Source of the DNA: Acinetobacter chengduensis
GTDB lineage: Bacteria; Pseudomonadota; Gammaproteobacteria; Pseudomonadales; Moraxellaceae
NCBI RefSeq assembly: GCF_003664645.1
Contig: NZ_RCHC01000017.1
Span: 1-64,000 of the forward strand
Length of the DNA: 64,000 bases
Direction of reading: 5' to 3'
Made by a program: the position numbers and the translations under genes. Positions 1 to 7,630 of the stretch are shown here, in pieces. The stretch's first letter is position 1. Each line of letters starts with the position of its first letter. Under the pieces are notes generated by a model that was not told the origin of the DNA, did no database searches, and was given only the letters and a program-made list of their open reading frames with translations.

Positions 1-65
1 ATGAGGGAATTTAGGGGGAATAAAGAAGGGTTGGGATATATCGACTGAAAATGCACAAATAAAAA

Positions 66-92
66 ACACCCAGACCAAAAGGCTTTGAGTGT
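66..92 (-). terminator. Intrinsic terminator of the roadblock/GTPase operon
   Basis: On the minus strand an imperfect hairpin (arms 81-92 and 66-76, loop of four) is followed by a run of T. It lies about 30 bases past the stop of the last roadblock gene and would end the operon. The stem contains wobble and mismatched pairs, so it may be moderate in strength. Confidence 0.6.
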
Positions 93-122
93 TATAGATG
101 TAAATAATGAAATTAATGCTTT

Positions 123-548
123 TTAATCATCAAAATTTTGATCCGCATTTTTAATGGTATTACTAGAGTTTTTCAATGCATAGAGTAACTGTCCAAGTAA
201 AACATCTTTGTCTGCAAGGACAACAAGAATCATAGGATGTTGTTTAGCTGGAACCGAACTTAATATGGCCTTACCATTTTCAGCATCTAGAGTAATCGAT
301 TGACAGCCAATTAAGTGAATCTCTTGTGTAAATGCAGTCACCATTGCAAGGATTGAGCTACTGACTGCAGCTAATTTTCCGTTATTATAGATATCTCTTT
401 TATGTAGTGTTGCGAGTTCAAAACCATCTGTTGAACAAACCATTGCAAAATTTACGCCACGGACATTAGACATAAGATTTTGTAATTCTTGTTTTGCAAC
501 CTGAATGAGTTCAGGTGAAGCAGCACGTTTTTCTTTGATCTTAAACAT
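123..548 (-). CDS. Roadblock/LC7 domain protein (distal copy)
   Basis: A 141-residue protein with the alternating hydrophobic pattern of the Roadblock/LC7 fold over about residues 15-115 (VRGVNFAMVCSTDGFELAT, then ILAMVTAFTQEIHLIG and MILVVLADKDVLLGQLLYAL). In other bacteria roadblock proteins such as MglB and the conservon B proteins bind and regulate a small Ras-like GTPase. Here it is the last gene of a minus-strand cluster, nine bases after the stop of the GTPase gene, so GTPase regulation is the natural inference. The N-terminus is basic and carries no signal peptide, so the protein should be cytoplasmic. The target process is unknown. It differs clearly from the second roadblock protein at 2206-2565, so the two are unlikely to be simple duplicates. 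Confidence 0.8.
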   Translation of the reverse strand: MFKIKEKRAASPELIQVAKQELQNLMSNVRGVNFAMVCSTDGFELATLHKRDIYNNGKLAAVSSSILAMVTAFTQEIHLIGCQSITLDAENGKAILSSVPAKQHPMILVVLADKDVLLGQLLYALKNSSNTIKNADQNFDD

Positions 549-557
549 AAGTGCTCC

Positions 558-1103
558 TTAGGCGCTGATATTGTGGTTAACTTCAACAGAGGTAATTAAT
601 GCTTCTAAGAGTAGAAGGGCATCATCTTTTTTACGCGCATCAATAAAAAATAAAGGTGAAAATAGATCTTGGCTAATGAGCCACTCTTTATACATACTCA
701 AAGAATTTGTACTGGTATTGTCATCAACGTGTGTAATACCAATGGCAATGTTATCTGTGTAGTTTTGAAAGGTTTCTAAGTAACTTTCAAGCTCTTGTAG
801 AGGAGCTTCTGTGTTGTGATCAATCAGAATAATCGCTCCGATTGCACCTTTACAAATAACAGGCCAAATAAAATCAAAACGACTTTGACCAGGTGTACCA
901 TATAGTCCAATTTTTACACCATCTTCTAAAGTCACTTCACCATAATCAATACCTACAGTGGTTTGTAATTTTTCATGGCTATCTTGATCCGTGTTGAAGG
1001 CTTCTGTTAAGAGTACAGGTACATCAGAAAGCGAGCGAATGGCTTCCGTTTTACCGGCGCCCATAGAACCTGCAAATACAATTTTGTATTGCTGTAAAAT
1101 CAT
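558..1103 (-). CDS. Small Ras-like GTPase of the conservon-D/MglA type
   Basis: A 181-residue P-loop GTPase. Walker A is GSMGAGKT (residues 12-19), followed by a switch-I region with TTVGIDYGEV (about 48-57). The G3 motif is YGTPGQSRF (68-76), where the usual Asp before TPGQ is missing. G4 is THVD (124-127) instead of NKxD. The GTPGQ.RF pattern followed by a W and an alternating hydrophobic strand is typical of actinobacterial conservon D proteins and related to MglA. I chose the ATG at 1103 rather than the upstream one at 1151 because a GGGAGAA ribosome site precedes it and the longer form would overlap the preceding gene. It sits between the HTH gene and a roadblock gene, so it is probably the molecular switch of the cluster. 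The downstream output is unknown. Confidence 0.82.
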   Translation of the reverse strand: MILQQYKIVFAGSMGAGKTEAIRSLSDVPVLLTEAFNTDQDSHEKLQTTVGIDYGEVTLEDGVKIGLYGTPGQSRFDFIWPVICKGAIGAIILIDHNTEAPLQELESYLETFQNYTDNIAIGITHVDDNTSTNSLSMYKEWLISQDLFSPLFFIDARKKDDALLLLEALITSVEVNHNISA

Positions 1104-1119
1104 AGATATTCTCCCTATA

Positions 1120-2109
1120 TCAGAACCCGAATTTTCTGCGTATTTTTCCAAAAAAACTTTTGATCATGCTCTCTTCAGGTTTTTCATCAAGAATTTCTGG
1201 TGGGTTGTAATGGTTGTCCCAAATATTAATTTTACTTAGGTTTCCTGTCGCCATATTGGCTGCAATAAACCTGCGTACAGTATTGATTGGGATGTTATGT
1301 TGTTCTGAAATTTTGGACATTTTGGCACCTTGAATGAAGCATGCAGACATTTGAAAAATTTGTTTTCGATGCTCTTTGTCTTGCGGTTTTGGCCAAAAAT
1401 GTATTCGATAGTGGCCATCTTCTGGTGCAATTTGATAAAAATTTGGAGAGAACCAAAACAGGTTCCAAATCCAATCTTGCAAAATGTGACTGTCTTTTCT
1501 CGAGGCTTTGATGAGATGTGATGTAGAAGCAAATTCATAATTAAAACTAAAATCAGTCTCAAAAGATTTGCGTTCAGGATTACAGAAAACTAAGTTTTGC
1601 ATAATATCAATCACACCTAAAGCACCTTGCGAATCTGAGATATACAGCTTGTGGTGGCCTTCATCGATGTTATACATTGCTTTGAAATAGCTTTCAGTAT
1701 ATGGGTGGTCGCTATTTAAAATAGATTGCGCTGTTTTTTTTAAAGGGATAACAGGTTCATCAAGAGGAGGAGTGAAGTCATTATGGATAATATGCTGATC
1801 TATCCATTGATTTAAATCTTGTGTACTTTGAATTGGTAAATAGAGCGTATTATTTTCCAATTTACCAGATAGGCTATTGTCTTTGGCAATTTTTAACCAT
1901 GGAAAACTTTTATTATTTAAAATGCGTTGAATCCCTTCTGTATCAAAGAAATTTTCATGAATAAATAAGCAGTCTAAATTAATGTCGGTTGCAGTTTTCC
2001 ATTGAATGTTAAATTTATTGTCAATTATATTGCTTAGCTGGCCTTTGAGCTCTTCAGCATCGTGAATACTTAAACCAGAAATTGCAATATTAATATATTG
2101 CTTATTCAT
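1120..2109 (-). CDS. Unknown protein with C-terminal HTH, partner of the GTPase module
   Basis: A 329-residue protein I do not recognise by name. The first 120 residues look like an alpha/beta regulatory region with many short strands. The middle is rich in aromatic residues (LQDWIWNLFWFSPNFYQIAP). Residues about 262-291 fit a helix-turn-helix (ISEQHNIPINTVRRFIAANMATG), and the C-terminus is basic (FFGKIRRKFGF). There is no signal peptide. It lies 16 bases upstream of the GTPase gene, in the position that the DUF742 (CvnC) gene holds in Streptomyces conservons. CvnC proteins also carry a winged-helix-like fold, so a similar adaptor role is possible, but this protein is much longer and homology is not shown. 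A transcription factor controlled by the GTPase is the other option. Confidence 0.65.
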   Translation of the reverse strand: MNKQYINIAISGLSIHDAEELKGQLSNIIDNKFNIQWKTATDINLDCLFIHENFFDTEGIQRILNNKSFPWLKIAKDNSLSGKLENNTLYLPIQSTQDLNQWIDQHIIHNDFTPPLDEPVIPLKKTAQSILNSDHPYTESYFKAMYNIDEGHHKLYISDSQGALGVIDIMQNLVFCNPERKSFETDFSFNYEFASTSHLIKASRKDSHILQDWIWNLFWFSPNFYQIAPEDGHYRIHFWPKPQDKEHRKQIFQMSACFIQGAKMSKISEQHNIPINTVRRFIAANMATGNLSKINIWDNHYNPPEILDEKPEESMIKSFFGKIRRKFGF

Positions 2110-2166
2110 TTTTATCTCTCTATCAACTTGAGGGAATGTGATTTAGAAATCTCTGGGAAAATAAAA

Positions 2167-2195
2167 CCCCCTTATATACTGAAGATATAAGGGGG
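2167..2195 (-). terminator. Internal terminator/attenuator after the first roadblock gene
   Basis: A perfect 11-bp stem (CCCCCTTATAT at 2167-2177 and its complement at 2185-2195) with a 7-base loop is followed on the minus strand by TTTTAT. It lies 10 bases after the stop of the proximal roadblock gene and about 58 bases before the next start. It should end most transcripts after the first gene, so that gene would be expressed above the rest unless a second promoter exists. Confidence 0.8.
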
Positions 2196-2205
2196 TACTT
2201 TTGAA

Positions 2206-2565
2206 TCAGGTGAAATCAAGATTTTTTTCGTACGCTTTTAACTCATGGCGTGCCATTGCTAAGTTTGCTTTTGCACGATCAAGTACTAAGTATAAGAAAA
2301 CATTTTCATTTTTTTCTAATGGGCGAATCAAGTGATATTGTTTGCCTAAAGTAATTAGAATATCAACGATGCTATCGTTTAGATTTAATGACTGTGCTAC
2401 ACGACGTTTAGCACGAACAACTTCGGTATTACCAGCAGCTGCTAATTCTAGGTCAATATCACCACCACCTTGGGTTGCTAGTGCAAGGCCACTTTCTCCG
2501 TCTACAAGTGCTGCAGCATGAAAACCATCAATACTTGTGAGTGAATCTAATGATACTTTAGCCAT
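2206..2565 (-). CDS. Roadblock/LC7 domain protein (proximal copy)
   Basis: A 119-residue protein starting [20 protein letters not shown]. The motif [32 protein letters not shown] is split by the glycine-rich turn typical of bacterial Roadblock/LC7 proteins. The second half ([18 protein letters not shown], then [18 protein letters not shown]) completes the fold. The ATG at 2565 is preferred to one nine codons upstream because AGAGAGA lies a suitable distance before it. It is the first gene of the cluster, with a good promoter candidate upstream and a strong terminator right behind it. It probably forms a homodimer or heterodimer and acts on the small GTPase at 558-1103. There is no signal peptide. 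The biological output is unknown; motility polarity (as for MglAB) or signalling are possibilities only. Confidence 0.82.
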   Translation of the reverse strand: MAKVSLDSLTSIDGFHAAALVDGESGLALATQGGGDIDLELAAAGNTEVVRAKRRVAQSLNLNDSIVDILITLGKQYHLIRPLEKNENVFLYLVLDRAKANLAMARHELKAYEKNLDFT

Positions 2566-2649
2566 AGTTATTTCTCTCTTTCGGTTATACATGTTGTTTA
2601 TTTATTGTTTGTAACGGTAATTAATTTCAGAGGTTAATTACTTAAATTT

Positions 2650-2678
2650 ATTATTAGCAAAGCTGTATATCTTTTCAA
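2650..2678 (-). promoter_or_regulatory. Sigma-70 promoter candidate for the roadblock/GTPase cluster
   Basis: Read on the minus strand: -35 TTGAAA (2673-2678), a 17-bp spacer and -10 AATAAT (2650-2655). It lies about 85 bases upstream of the proximal roadblock start. Both boxes match five of six consensus bases, but the region is very AT-rich, so chance matches are likely. Confidence 0.45.
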
Positions 2679-3182
2679 CGAAATTATTTTTATACGTTAC
2701 AAATGCATAATTCTTAGATTAAGATTGTGAAAAAAAACGAATAAATAATGTGCTGTAGTTATCATTTGTTGTTTAAAAAATTGTTTAAATCAGACTAAAT
2801 TGCTAAGTTTTTTTACAAATATTTCAATGTTACAAAATGTAATTTGTACGAAAAAGCATGAAAATTTACAGGTTTTAAAGTTTTGATTACAAAAGTACAC
2901 AAAAAAGACGAATAATTGTGCGTAATATTTTGACCCTTAAAAATTAATTTGAAAAATGTATATAGAGGAAAAATCTGTTTTTATTCAAAAATGATACATA
3001 TTAAAATTATATATATTAATAACTTAACTTTTAGGAAGAGTTTTAAGCTTTGCATTAGATATGTGATTTTATTTGATGCTGTTCTTTTGTTTACTTTATT
3101 AGAATAACTGCTAAGTAACTCATTTGTAATTGGCCCAAATGTGTTTTAGGCGTGTTTGTTTGGTAAATAATGGGGTAGAAAA
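2679..3182. other. AT-rich intergenic stretch without a recognisable gene
   Basis: About 500 bases with very low GC and no open frame with a credible start. It separates two minus-strand units. Oligo-T and oligo-A tracts are frequent, which fits a regulatory upstream region or silenced DNA. I see no tRNA-like or strong hairpin structure here. Confidence 0.5.
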
Positions 3183-3207
3183 AAGCCCAGTTTTAAGTGC
3201 TGGGCTT
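3183..3207 (-). terminator. Intrinsic terminator downstream of the tail-anchored unknown
   Basis: The arms AAGCCCAG (3183-3190) and CTGGGCTT (3200-3207) form an 8-bp stem followed on the minus strand by six T residues. It lies about 50 bases past the stop at 3258. Confidence 0.85.
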
Positions 3208-3257
3208 ATCTTGAGGCGTGCAATGAGAAGCCATTGCGACAGCTTTTTTATCTTGTA

Positions 3258-3908
3258 TTAAGCAAAAATATTGCAAGCCGCTGAGGCCAAAACCCATAAA
3301 ACTGCAAGTGCTACAATCGGTTCTACAATTTTAGACCATGTTGGGATATTTGTAACAGTTTCAATTTGCTCGTGATTATCTTGTGTATGTTGCTGGCTTA
3401 CCATTTGATTAAACTCCTTCATAGATGTCTCTAATGATATATCGTCCTGGGGAATTGGTTTAGAGCCAATGAGCTCTGTTAGGTTGTTTGTTGACCAAAC
3501 CCAGTCATTTGCTTGCCCAGATAGATGTTCAATCTGACCAATCAGTAGCTCTCTAATACTATTTTGTGTATGGCTACCAGTATCATGCAGTTGTTTAAGT
3601 TCATGGAGTTGAAGTGAAAATACTTCACCGATGATTGTTTCGAGTTCTGCTTTAGCAAGACTTGATTGATTATGTGGAGAGGTGGTGAGGTGTCGTGCAA
3701 CTTCTTGTATATACAGTGGATCAAGAGTGTTGATCTCTTGATAGACTTTGCTGTCATTTTCACGCCATTGTTGAATTAACTCACCAAGGGTTAGTGCATT
3801 AATCTCTTGAATATGCTCGCGACGTTCTTGGCGGTTAAGTTGACTTAAAAGCATTGGCTTTTGAGTGTCAATTTGTTCTGAGAAATATTGTACTAAATCA
3901 AAAGCCAT
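3258..3908 (-). CDS. Unknown protein with a C-terminal membrane anchor
   Basis: A 216-residue protein of no family I recognise. Residues 1-190 are hydrophilic, probably helical and rich in Gln, Glu and His. The last 25 residues (about 192-214, IVEPIVALAVLWVLASAACNIF) form one hydrophobic segment that ends the protein, which is a tail-anchor arrangement. There is no N-terminal signal. The gene starts 19 bases after the sspB stop and ends before a strong terminator, so it appears to be the last gene of the sspA-sspB unit. That suggests, but does not show, a link to stress physiology or proteolysis. Confidence 0.7.
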   Translation of the reverse strand: MAFDLVQYFSEQIDTQKPMLLSQLNRQERREHIQEINALTLGELIQQWRENDSKVYQEINTLDPLYIQEVARHLTTSPHNQSSLAKAELETIIGEVFSLQLHELKQLHDTGSHTQNSIRELLIGQIEHLSGQANDWVWSTNNLTELIGSKPIPQDDISLETSMKEFNQMVSQQHTQDNHEQIETVTNIPTWSKIVEPIVALAVLWVLASAACNIFA

Positions 3909-3927
3909 GCATGTGCTCCGTAAATTT

Positions 3928-4356
3928 TTAATCCAGCAACCTTAAACTTGGTTTTTTCTTTGGTTGCTCTGTTTGTTCTTCATTGCTTGATTTTAAAGCA
4001 TTTTGATCTGTATTGATATGTTCATATTCACTTGGATCAAAGAATAAACCTTGACCGTTTTCGCGGGCATATAATCCAATCACTGCATACATCGGAACGT
4101 ATAAATCACGTGATACACCACCAAAGCGTGCAGAAAAGCTAATTGCTTCATTGCTTATATGTAGTGCGTGTACTGCATGTGGTGCAAGGTTTAGCGTGAT
4201 TTGACCATCTTGAATAAATTGTTCTGGTACGCTGGTATGTGGTTGTGTGGCATCCACAAGAAGATAAGGCGTGAGTTGATTGTCACAAATCCATTCATAA
4301 ATAGCACGCGCTAAATATGGGCGAGTGGGGGTAATATTTAATTCTTGTTCAGACAT
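3928..4356 (-). CDS. sspB: ClpXP protease specificity-enhancing factor SspB
   Basis: A 142-residue adaptor that delivers ssrA-tagged proteins to ClpXP. The N-terminal fold has the family's RPYLARAIYEWICDN start, LLVDA, the VPEQFIQDGQITLNLAPHAV stretch and the ISFSARFGG strand with VPMYAVIGLYARENGQG (up to about residue 108). A flexible acidic linker follows, and the C-terminus is KKPSLRLLD, matching the short basic/hydrophobic ClpX-binding tail found at the end of SspB proteins. It is eight bases behind sspA, the usual pairing in Gammaproteobacteria. Length is in the normal range. Confidence 0.95.
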   Translation of the reverse strand: MSEQELNITPTRPYLARAIYEWICDNQLTPYLLVDATQPHTSVPEQFIQDGQITLNLAPHAVHALHISNEAISFSARFGGVSRDLYVPMYAVIGLYARENGQGLFFDPSEYEHINTDQNALKSSNEEQTEQPKKKPSLRLLD

Positions 4357-4364
4357 AATGAAAC

Positions 4365-5018
4365 CTATGCTTTAGCTAATGACATACCATAACGATTTTT
4401 TTCCTGCAGTGTCATGGATTTGATAAATGCAGGACGGCTAAAAATACGTTGGCAATATAAGTGTATTGGGCGACAGTGCTGTGCAGGGAGTTCGATTCCC
4501 ATGCTCTTTAAGCGAAGGAATATTGGTGCAAGCATGCAATCTAAAATACTTAATTGTTCAGACATAAAATACGGAAAATGTTGAAACAATGGGGTAAGTG
4601 AAATAAGCGTATCGCGTAATTGCTTTTGTGCTTTAACTCGGTTAGTTTCGTTTAGTGTATCTGGATGGCGGAGCATGATATCCGCTAATTTCATCCAATC
4701 TTGTTCAAAACGCCAAATATATTGGCGTTGCTCTGCTCGAGGCATTGGTGCATCGGCATACAGCTTATTTTGGCGATAACGATCGTCCAAATATTCTGAA
4801 ATGATGGCAGTATTAAAAAGTTTTAACTCATTTTCAATCATCATTGGTAATTGGTTATAAGGATTTAGGCTGGCTAGATCCTCATCATCTTCATCAACAA
4901 TAATTAAATTATATTTTATTTGTTTCTCAGCAAGGACATATCGAATCCAATGTGAGCGAAAGTCATCCGCATGGCTGTAAAGCGTAATCCCTTGGAGTGG
5001 TGCATTTTCGACTGACAT
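4365..5018 (-). CDS. sspA: Stringent starvation protein A
   Basis: A 217-residue protein with a glutathione-S-transferase fold: an N-terminal thioredoxin-like domain (about 9-85, with YSHADDFRSHWIRYVLAEKQI and NPYNQLPMMIENELKLFNTAIISEYLDDR) and a helical C-terminal domain with SILDCMLAPIFLRLKSMGIELP. In E. coli SspA binds RNA polymerase and supports stationary-phase and acid-stress gene expression. It stands upstream of sspB, as usual. The rpsI terminator at 5285-5311 separates it from the ribosomal genes, so it probably has its own promoter between 5019 and 5284. Confidence 0.93.
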   Translation of the reverse strand: MSVENAPLQGITLYSHADDFRSHWIRYVLAEKQIKYNLIIVDEDDEDLASLNPYNQLPMMIENELKLFNTAIISEYLDDRYRQNKLYADAPMPRAEQRQYIWRFEQDWMKLADIMLRHPDTLNETNRVKAQKQLRDTLISLTPLFQHFPYFMSEQLSILDCMLAPIFLRLKSMGIELPAQHCRPIHLYCQRIFSRPAFIKSMTLQEKNRYGMSLAKA

Positions 5019-5284
5019 AATCCGAGACGATGAGAAATGAATAAGATAGGATACTAAAAATAGACCATAAAATCACGGAAACTCTTTGATTAAGGTAGAA
5101 GTGCCTTGGTTCTCATTCGGCTTAATCATGAAAGGGTTAAAAATAGGGTGTGGGTATAGAATATTCAGAAATGGGCTAAATTTAGAATAAATTTGAGTGC
5201 TGAATTTTTAATAGTTTATTTTGAATAATCTAAAAATAGATTTTATGATAAATGGATCTGTATTTGATTTGAATCAAACATAAA
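5019..5284. other. Intergenic region between rpsI terminator and sspA
   Basis: With the terminator, this makes a 314-base gap. It is AT-rich, holds no credible ORF and should carry the sspA promoter on the minus strand. I could not pick one clear -35/-10 pair. Confidence 0.4.
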
Positions 5285-5311
5285 AAAAGCCTTGGAACAT
5301 CCAAGGCTTTT
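5285..5311 (-). terminator. Intrinsic terminator of rplM-rpsI
   Basis: A near-perfect stem (AAAAGCCTTGG and its complement) with a 5-base loop is followed on the minus strand by a T run, about 20 bases after the rpsI stop. Confidence 0.9.
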
Positions 5312-5332
5312 TGTCCGAATTCGAAAAACGAA

Positions 5333-5719
5333 TTAACGTTTAGAGAATTGAGGACGTTTACGAGCTTTACGTAAACCAAGTTTCTTACGTTCAACTTCAC
5401 GAGCATCACGAGTAACGAAACCAGCTTGACGTAGAGCAGGTTTAAGAGTTTCGTCAGAAGCGATCAACGCACGAGTAATACCGTGACGGATAGCGCCAGC
5501 TTGACCACCGATACCACCACCAGCAACAGTGATGTAAAGGTCATATTTAGTAGTAGCTTCTAAAAGCTCTAGAGGTTGGTTAACAACCATACGAGCAGTC
5601 TCACGACCGAAGTATTGTTCTAAAGAACGGTTGTTAATTACGAGTTTGCCTGTACCAGCTGACAAGAAAACACGTGCAGTTGCGGTCTTACGGCGACCTG
5701 TACCATAATTAGTAGCCAT
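5333..5719 (-). CDS. rpsI: 30S ribosomal protein S9
   Basis: A 128-residue protein starting [19 protein letters not shown], the signature of S9, with [21 protein letters not shown] and a very basic C-terminus ending RKRPQFSKR. The conserved C-terminal KR reaches the P-site tRNA in the small subunit. It follows rplM by 12 bases, the standard bacterial L13-S9 operon. Length and ends match the family. Confidence 0.98.
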   Translation of the reverse strand: MATNYGTGRRKTATARVFLSAGTGKLVINNRSLEQYFGRETARMVVNQPLELLEATTKYDLYITVAGGGIGGQAGAIRHGITRALIASDETLKPALRQAGFVTRDAREVERKKLGLRKARKRPQFSKR

Positions 5720-5731
5720 GTGCTGTATCCC

Positions 5732-6160
5732 TTAGATGTCCAAAACTTGTGGCTGTTGAGCAGCGTGTGGATGCTCAGTACCTGCATACACTTTCATCTT
5801 CTTGATCATTGCATAACCAAGAGGACCTTTTGGCAACATACCTTTAACAGCTTTTTCAAGAACTGCTTCTGGTTTGTGAGCGATTAACTTTTCAAAGTTA
5901 GTTTCGCGGATACCACCAGGGAAACCAGTGTGGCGATAGTATTTCTTATCAAGTGCTTTTTTACCAGTCACTTGTACTTGCTCAGCATTGATAACAACGA
6001 TGTAGTCACCAGTGTCAACGTGAGGAGTATAAGAAGTTTTGTGCTTACCGCGTAAACGACGAGCGATTTCAGTCGCAAGGCGACCTAAAGTTTTGCCAGA
6101 AGCATCAACAACGTACCAGTCGTGTTGAACTTCAGCTGGCTTAGCGCTGAGAGTTTTCAT
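5732..6160 (-). CDS. rplM: 50S ribosomal protein L13
   Basis: A 142-residue protein with the family pattern: [28 protein letters not shown], then [18 protein letters not shown], then [20 protein letters not shown] near the C-terminus. L13 is an early-assembly protein of the large subunit. It leads the rplM-rpsI operon. A stem-loop in the leader (6184-6209) suggests post-transcriptional control. In E. coli, L13 is reported to repress its own operon. Confidence 0.98.
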   Translation of the reverse strand: MKTLSAKPAEVQHDWYVVDASGKTLGRLATEIARRLRGKHKTSYTPHVDTGDYIVVINAEQVQVTGKKALDKKYYRHTGFPGGIRETNFEKLIAHKPEAVLEKAVKGMLPKGPLGYAMIKKMKVYAGTEHPHAAQQPQVLDI

Positions 6161-6183
6161 TAAACCACTACCTATTATAGTTG

Positions 6184-6209
6184 GTTTGGACTATGGAAGC
6201 TGTCCAAAC
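6184..6209 (-). promoter_or_regulatory. Stem-loop in the rplM leader
   Basis: Perfect 8-bp inverted repeat, GTTTGGAC (6184-6191) and GTCCAAAC (6202-6209), with a 10-base loop, located 24 bases upstream of the rplM ATG and downstream of the likely promoter. No T run follows, so it is not a terminator. Its place fits an autoregulatory ribosomal-protein leader. Confidence 0.5.
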
Positions 6210-6222
6210 AAAAGGAGACGCG

Positions 6223-6251
6223 ATTCTAAACGAAAACGTGAAGAATCACAA
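6223..6251 (-). promoter_or_regulatory. rplM promoter candidate
   Basis: On the minus strand: -35 TTGTGA (6246-6251), a 17-bp spacer and -10 TAGAAT (6223-6228). The predicted start of transcription would give a leader of about 55 bases that contains the stem-loop at 6184-6209. Confidence 0.5.
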
Positions 6252-6571
6252 ATGAAAATATGAATTTCAAGCGCTGTATTCTAGTATATTTCTTCAGCAA
6301 TAAACAGCTTTAAATTTAAAAATGATAAAAAAGCAGATAAAAACAAAATAGGCCCGATTTAAAGCTTATTTAAGTGCTATCACCCATGTAGTGAAGGGGT
6401 ATCTATTGCCTGTTTTGATAGTGCTCATCTACCTGCATTTTATTTAAATTGAATATCGATGTTTGATACTTGATGTTACCGATGTATTGATCATGTGACT
6501 GAGGGCCATTACCAGTCATTTATAAATTCACAGCGATTGTTAAAGTCGAACAATAGGGTTTATTAATTTAA
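6252..6571. other. Non-coding part of the rplM/pdxA divergent region
   Basis: Part of the 471-base region between two divergent operons. No credible ORF or structured RNA was seen. Promoter elements lie at its edges (6223-6251 for rplM, about 6598-6603 for pdxA). Confidence 0.5.
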
Positions 6572-6603
6572 TTTCAGCTGAAATCAAGATCGCGCAGTAT
6601 AAT
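6572..6603 (+). promoter_or_regulatory. pdxA promoter region with a 12-bp palindrome
   Basis: A perfect -10 box TATAAT lies at 6598-6603, 28 bases before the pdxA ATG. No good -35 box is present. Instead the palindrome TTTCAGCTGAAA (6572-6583) covers the -35 area, so an activator or repressor site is possible. Confidence 0.4.
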
Positions 6604-6631
6604 AAGTACATCGCACACACTGGATAAACAC

Positions 6632-7600
6632 ATGTTGCCTTTATATATTACGAGCGGCGAACCCGCGGGCATAGGACCTGATATCTGTTTAAGCTTAGCA
6701 AGCCGATTAGATGAACGGCCCATTGTGGTTCTGGTGGATAAAAACTTATTATTAAAACGTGCGCAACAATTAAAGCTAGATGTTGAAATTATTGACTATG
6801 TAGGGCAGGTCGAGGCGACAGAAGTCGGTCAATTATATGTTGAGCATGTGCCATTGGCCGAAACAGTAGTTGCAGGTCAGCTGGATGTGCATAATGCGGC
6901 TTATGTATTAGAACAACTACGCCGTTCTGCTGATTATGCCATGCGTGGAGCAAGTGTAGGTGTTGCCACAGCCCCTGTACAAAAGTCGATTATTAATGAT
7001 GCTGGCATTCATTTCAGTGGGCATACGGAATTTTATCAAGAATTTGCAGGCGTAGAACGCGTTGTTATGATGCTCGCGACCAAAACTTTACGTGTGGCAT
7101 TGGCTACAACGCATTTGCCTTTGCGTGCAGTTGCCGATGCGATTACGCCTGAGCGTCTACATCAAGTGATTGATATCTTAATTCATGACTTAAAAACCAA
7201 ATTTAAAAAAGATCATCCGCATATTTTGGTGTGCGGTTTAAATCCGCATGCGGGCGAAGATGGCTATTTGGGTATGGAAGAGATTGAAGTGATTAATCCC
7301 GTGCTTGAGAGTTATCGTGCTCAGGGTGTAAATATAAGCTTGAGTTTACCTGCTGATACTTTATTTACCCCTGAAAATTTAAAAGATGCAGATGCGGTTT
7401 TGGCGATGTATCACGATCAGGGTCTACCTGTGTTAAAATCTCAAGGATTTGGTGAAGCCATCAATATTACTTTGGGCTTACCGTTTATTCGTACTTCTGT
7501 CGATCATGGCACAGCACTCTCCCTCGCAGGTACAGGACTTGCGAAAAGCTCAAGCTTGCATGTGGCTGTGGATTTGGCGCTTGATTTAGCGCGTCATTGA
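6632..7600 (+). CDS. pdxA: 4-hydroxythreonine-4-phosphate dehydrogenase
   Basis: A 322-residue enzyme of vitamin B6 synthesis that oxidises 4-phosphohydroxy-L-threonine, after which the product enters pyridoxine 5'-phosphate formation with PdxJ. The N-terminus LYITSGEPAGIGPD is diagnostic. The three metal-binding histidines are visible as H131 in SGHTEF, H206 in NPHAGE and H261 in YHDQG. It heads a plus-strand operon with rsmA and apaH. In enterobacteria surA precedes it, but here the upstream neighbour is the divergent rplM. Confidence 0.96.
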   Translation: MLPLYITSGEPAGIGPDICLSLASRLDERPIVVLVDKNLLLKRAQQLKLDVEIIDYVGQVEATEVGQLYVEHVPLAETVVAGQLDVHNAAYVLEQLRRSADYAMRGASVGVATAPVQKSIINDAGIHFSGHTEFYQEFAGVERVVMMLATKTLRVALATTHLPLRAVADAITPERLHQVIDILIHDLKTKFKKDHPHILVCGLNPHAGEDGYLGMEEIEVINPVLESYRAQGVNISLSLPADTLFTPENLKDADAVLAMYHDQGLPVLKSQGFGEAINITLGLPFIRTSVDHGTALSLAGTGLAKSSSLHVAVDLALDLARH

Positions 7601-7630
7601 TCTTGTTTTATTTACACGTTGGAAATGTCT

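Noticed and set aside
1..48. Short open frame running from the window edge to a TGA at 46-48
   Set aside because: It could be the end of an upstream plus-strand gene, but 15 codons are too few to judge and nothing in them is recognisable.
7619..7630. Upstream TTG and ATG starts for rsmA
   Set aside because: The GGAA ribosome site lies between them and the ATG at 7631, and known Acinetobacter RsmA sequences, as I recall them, begin MYQINALNPKDEG.
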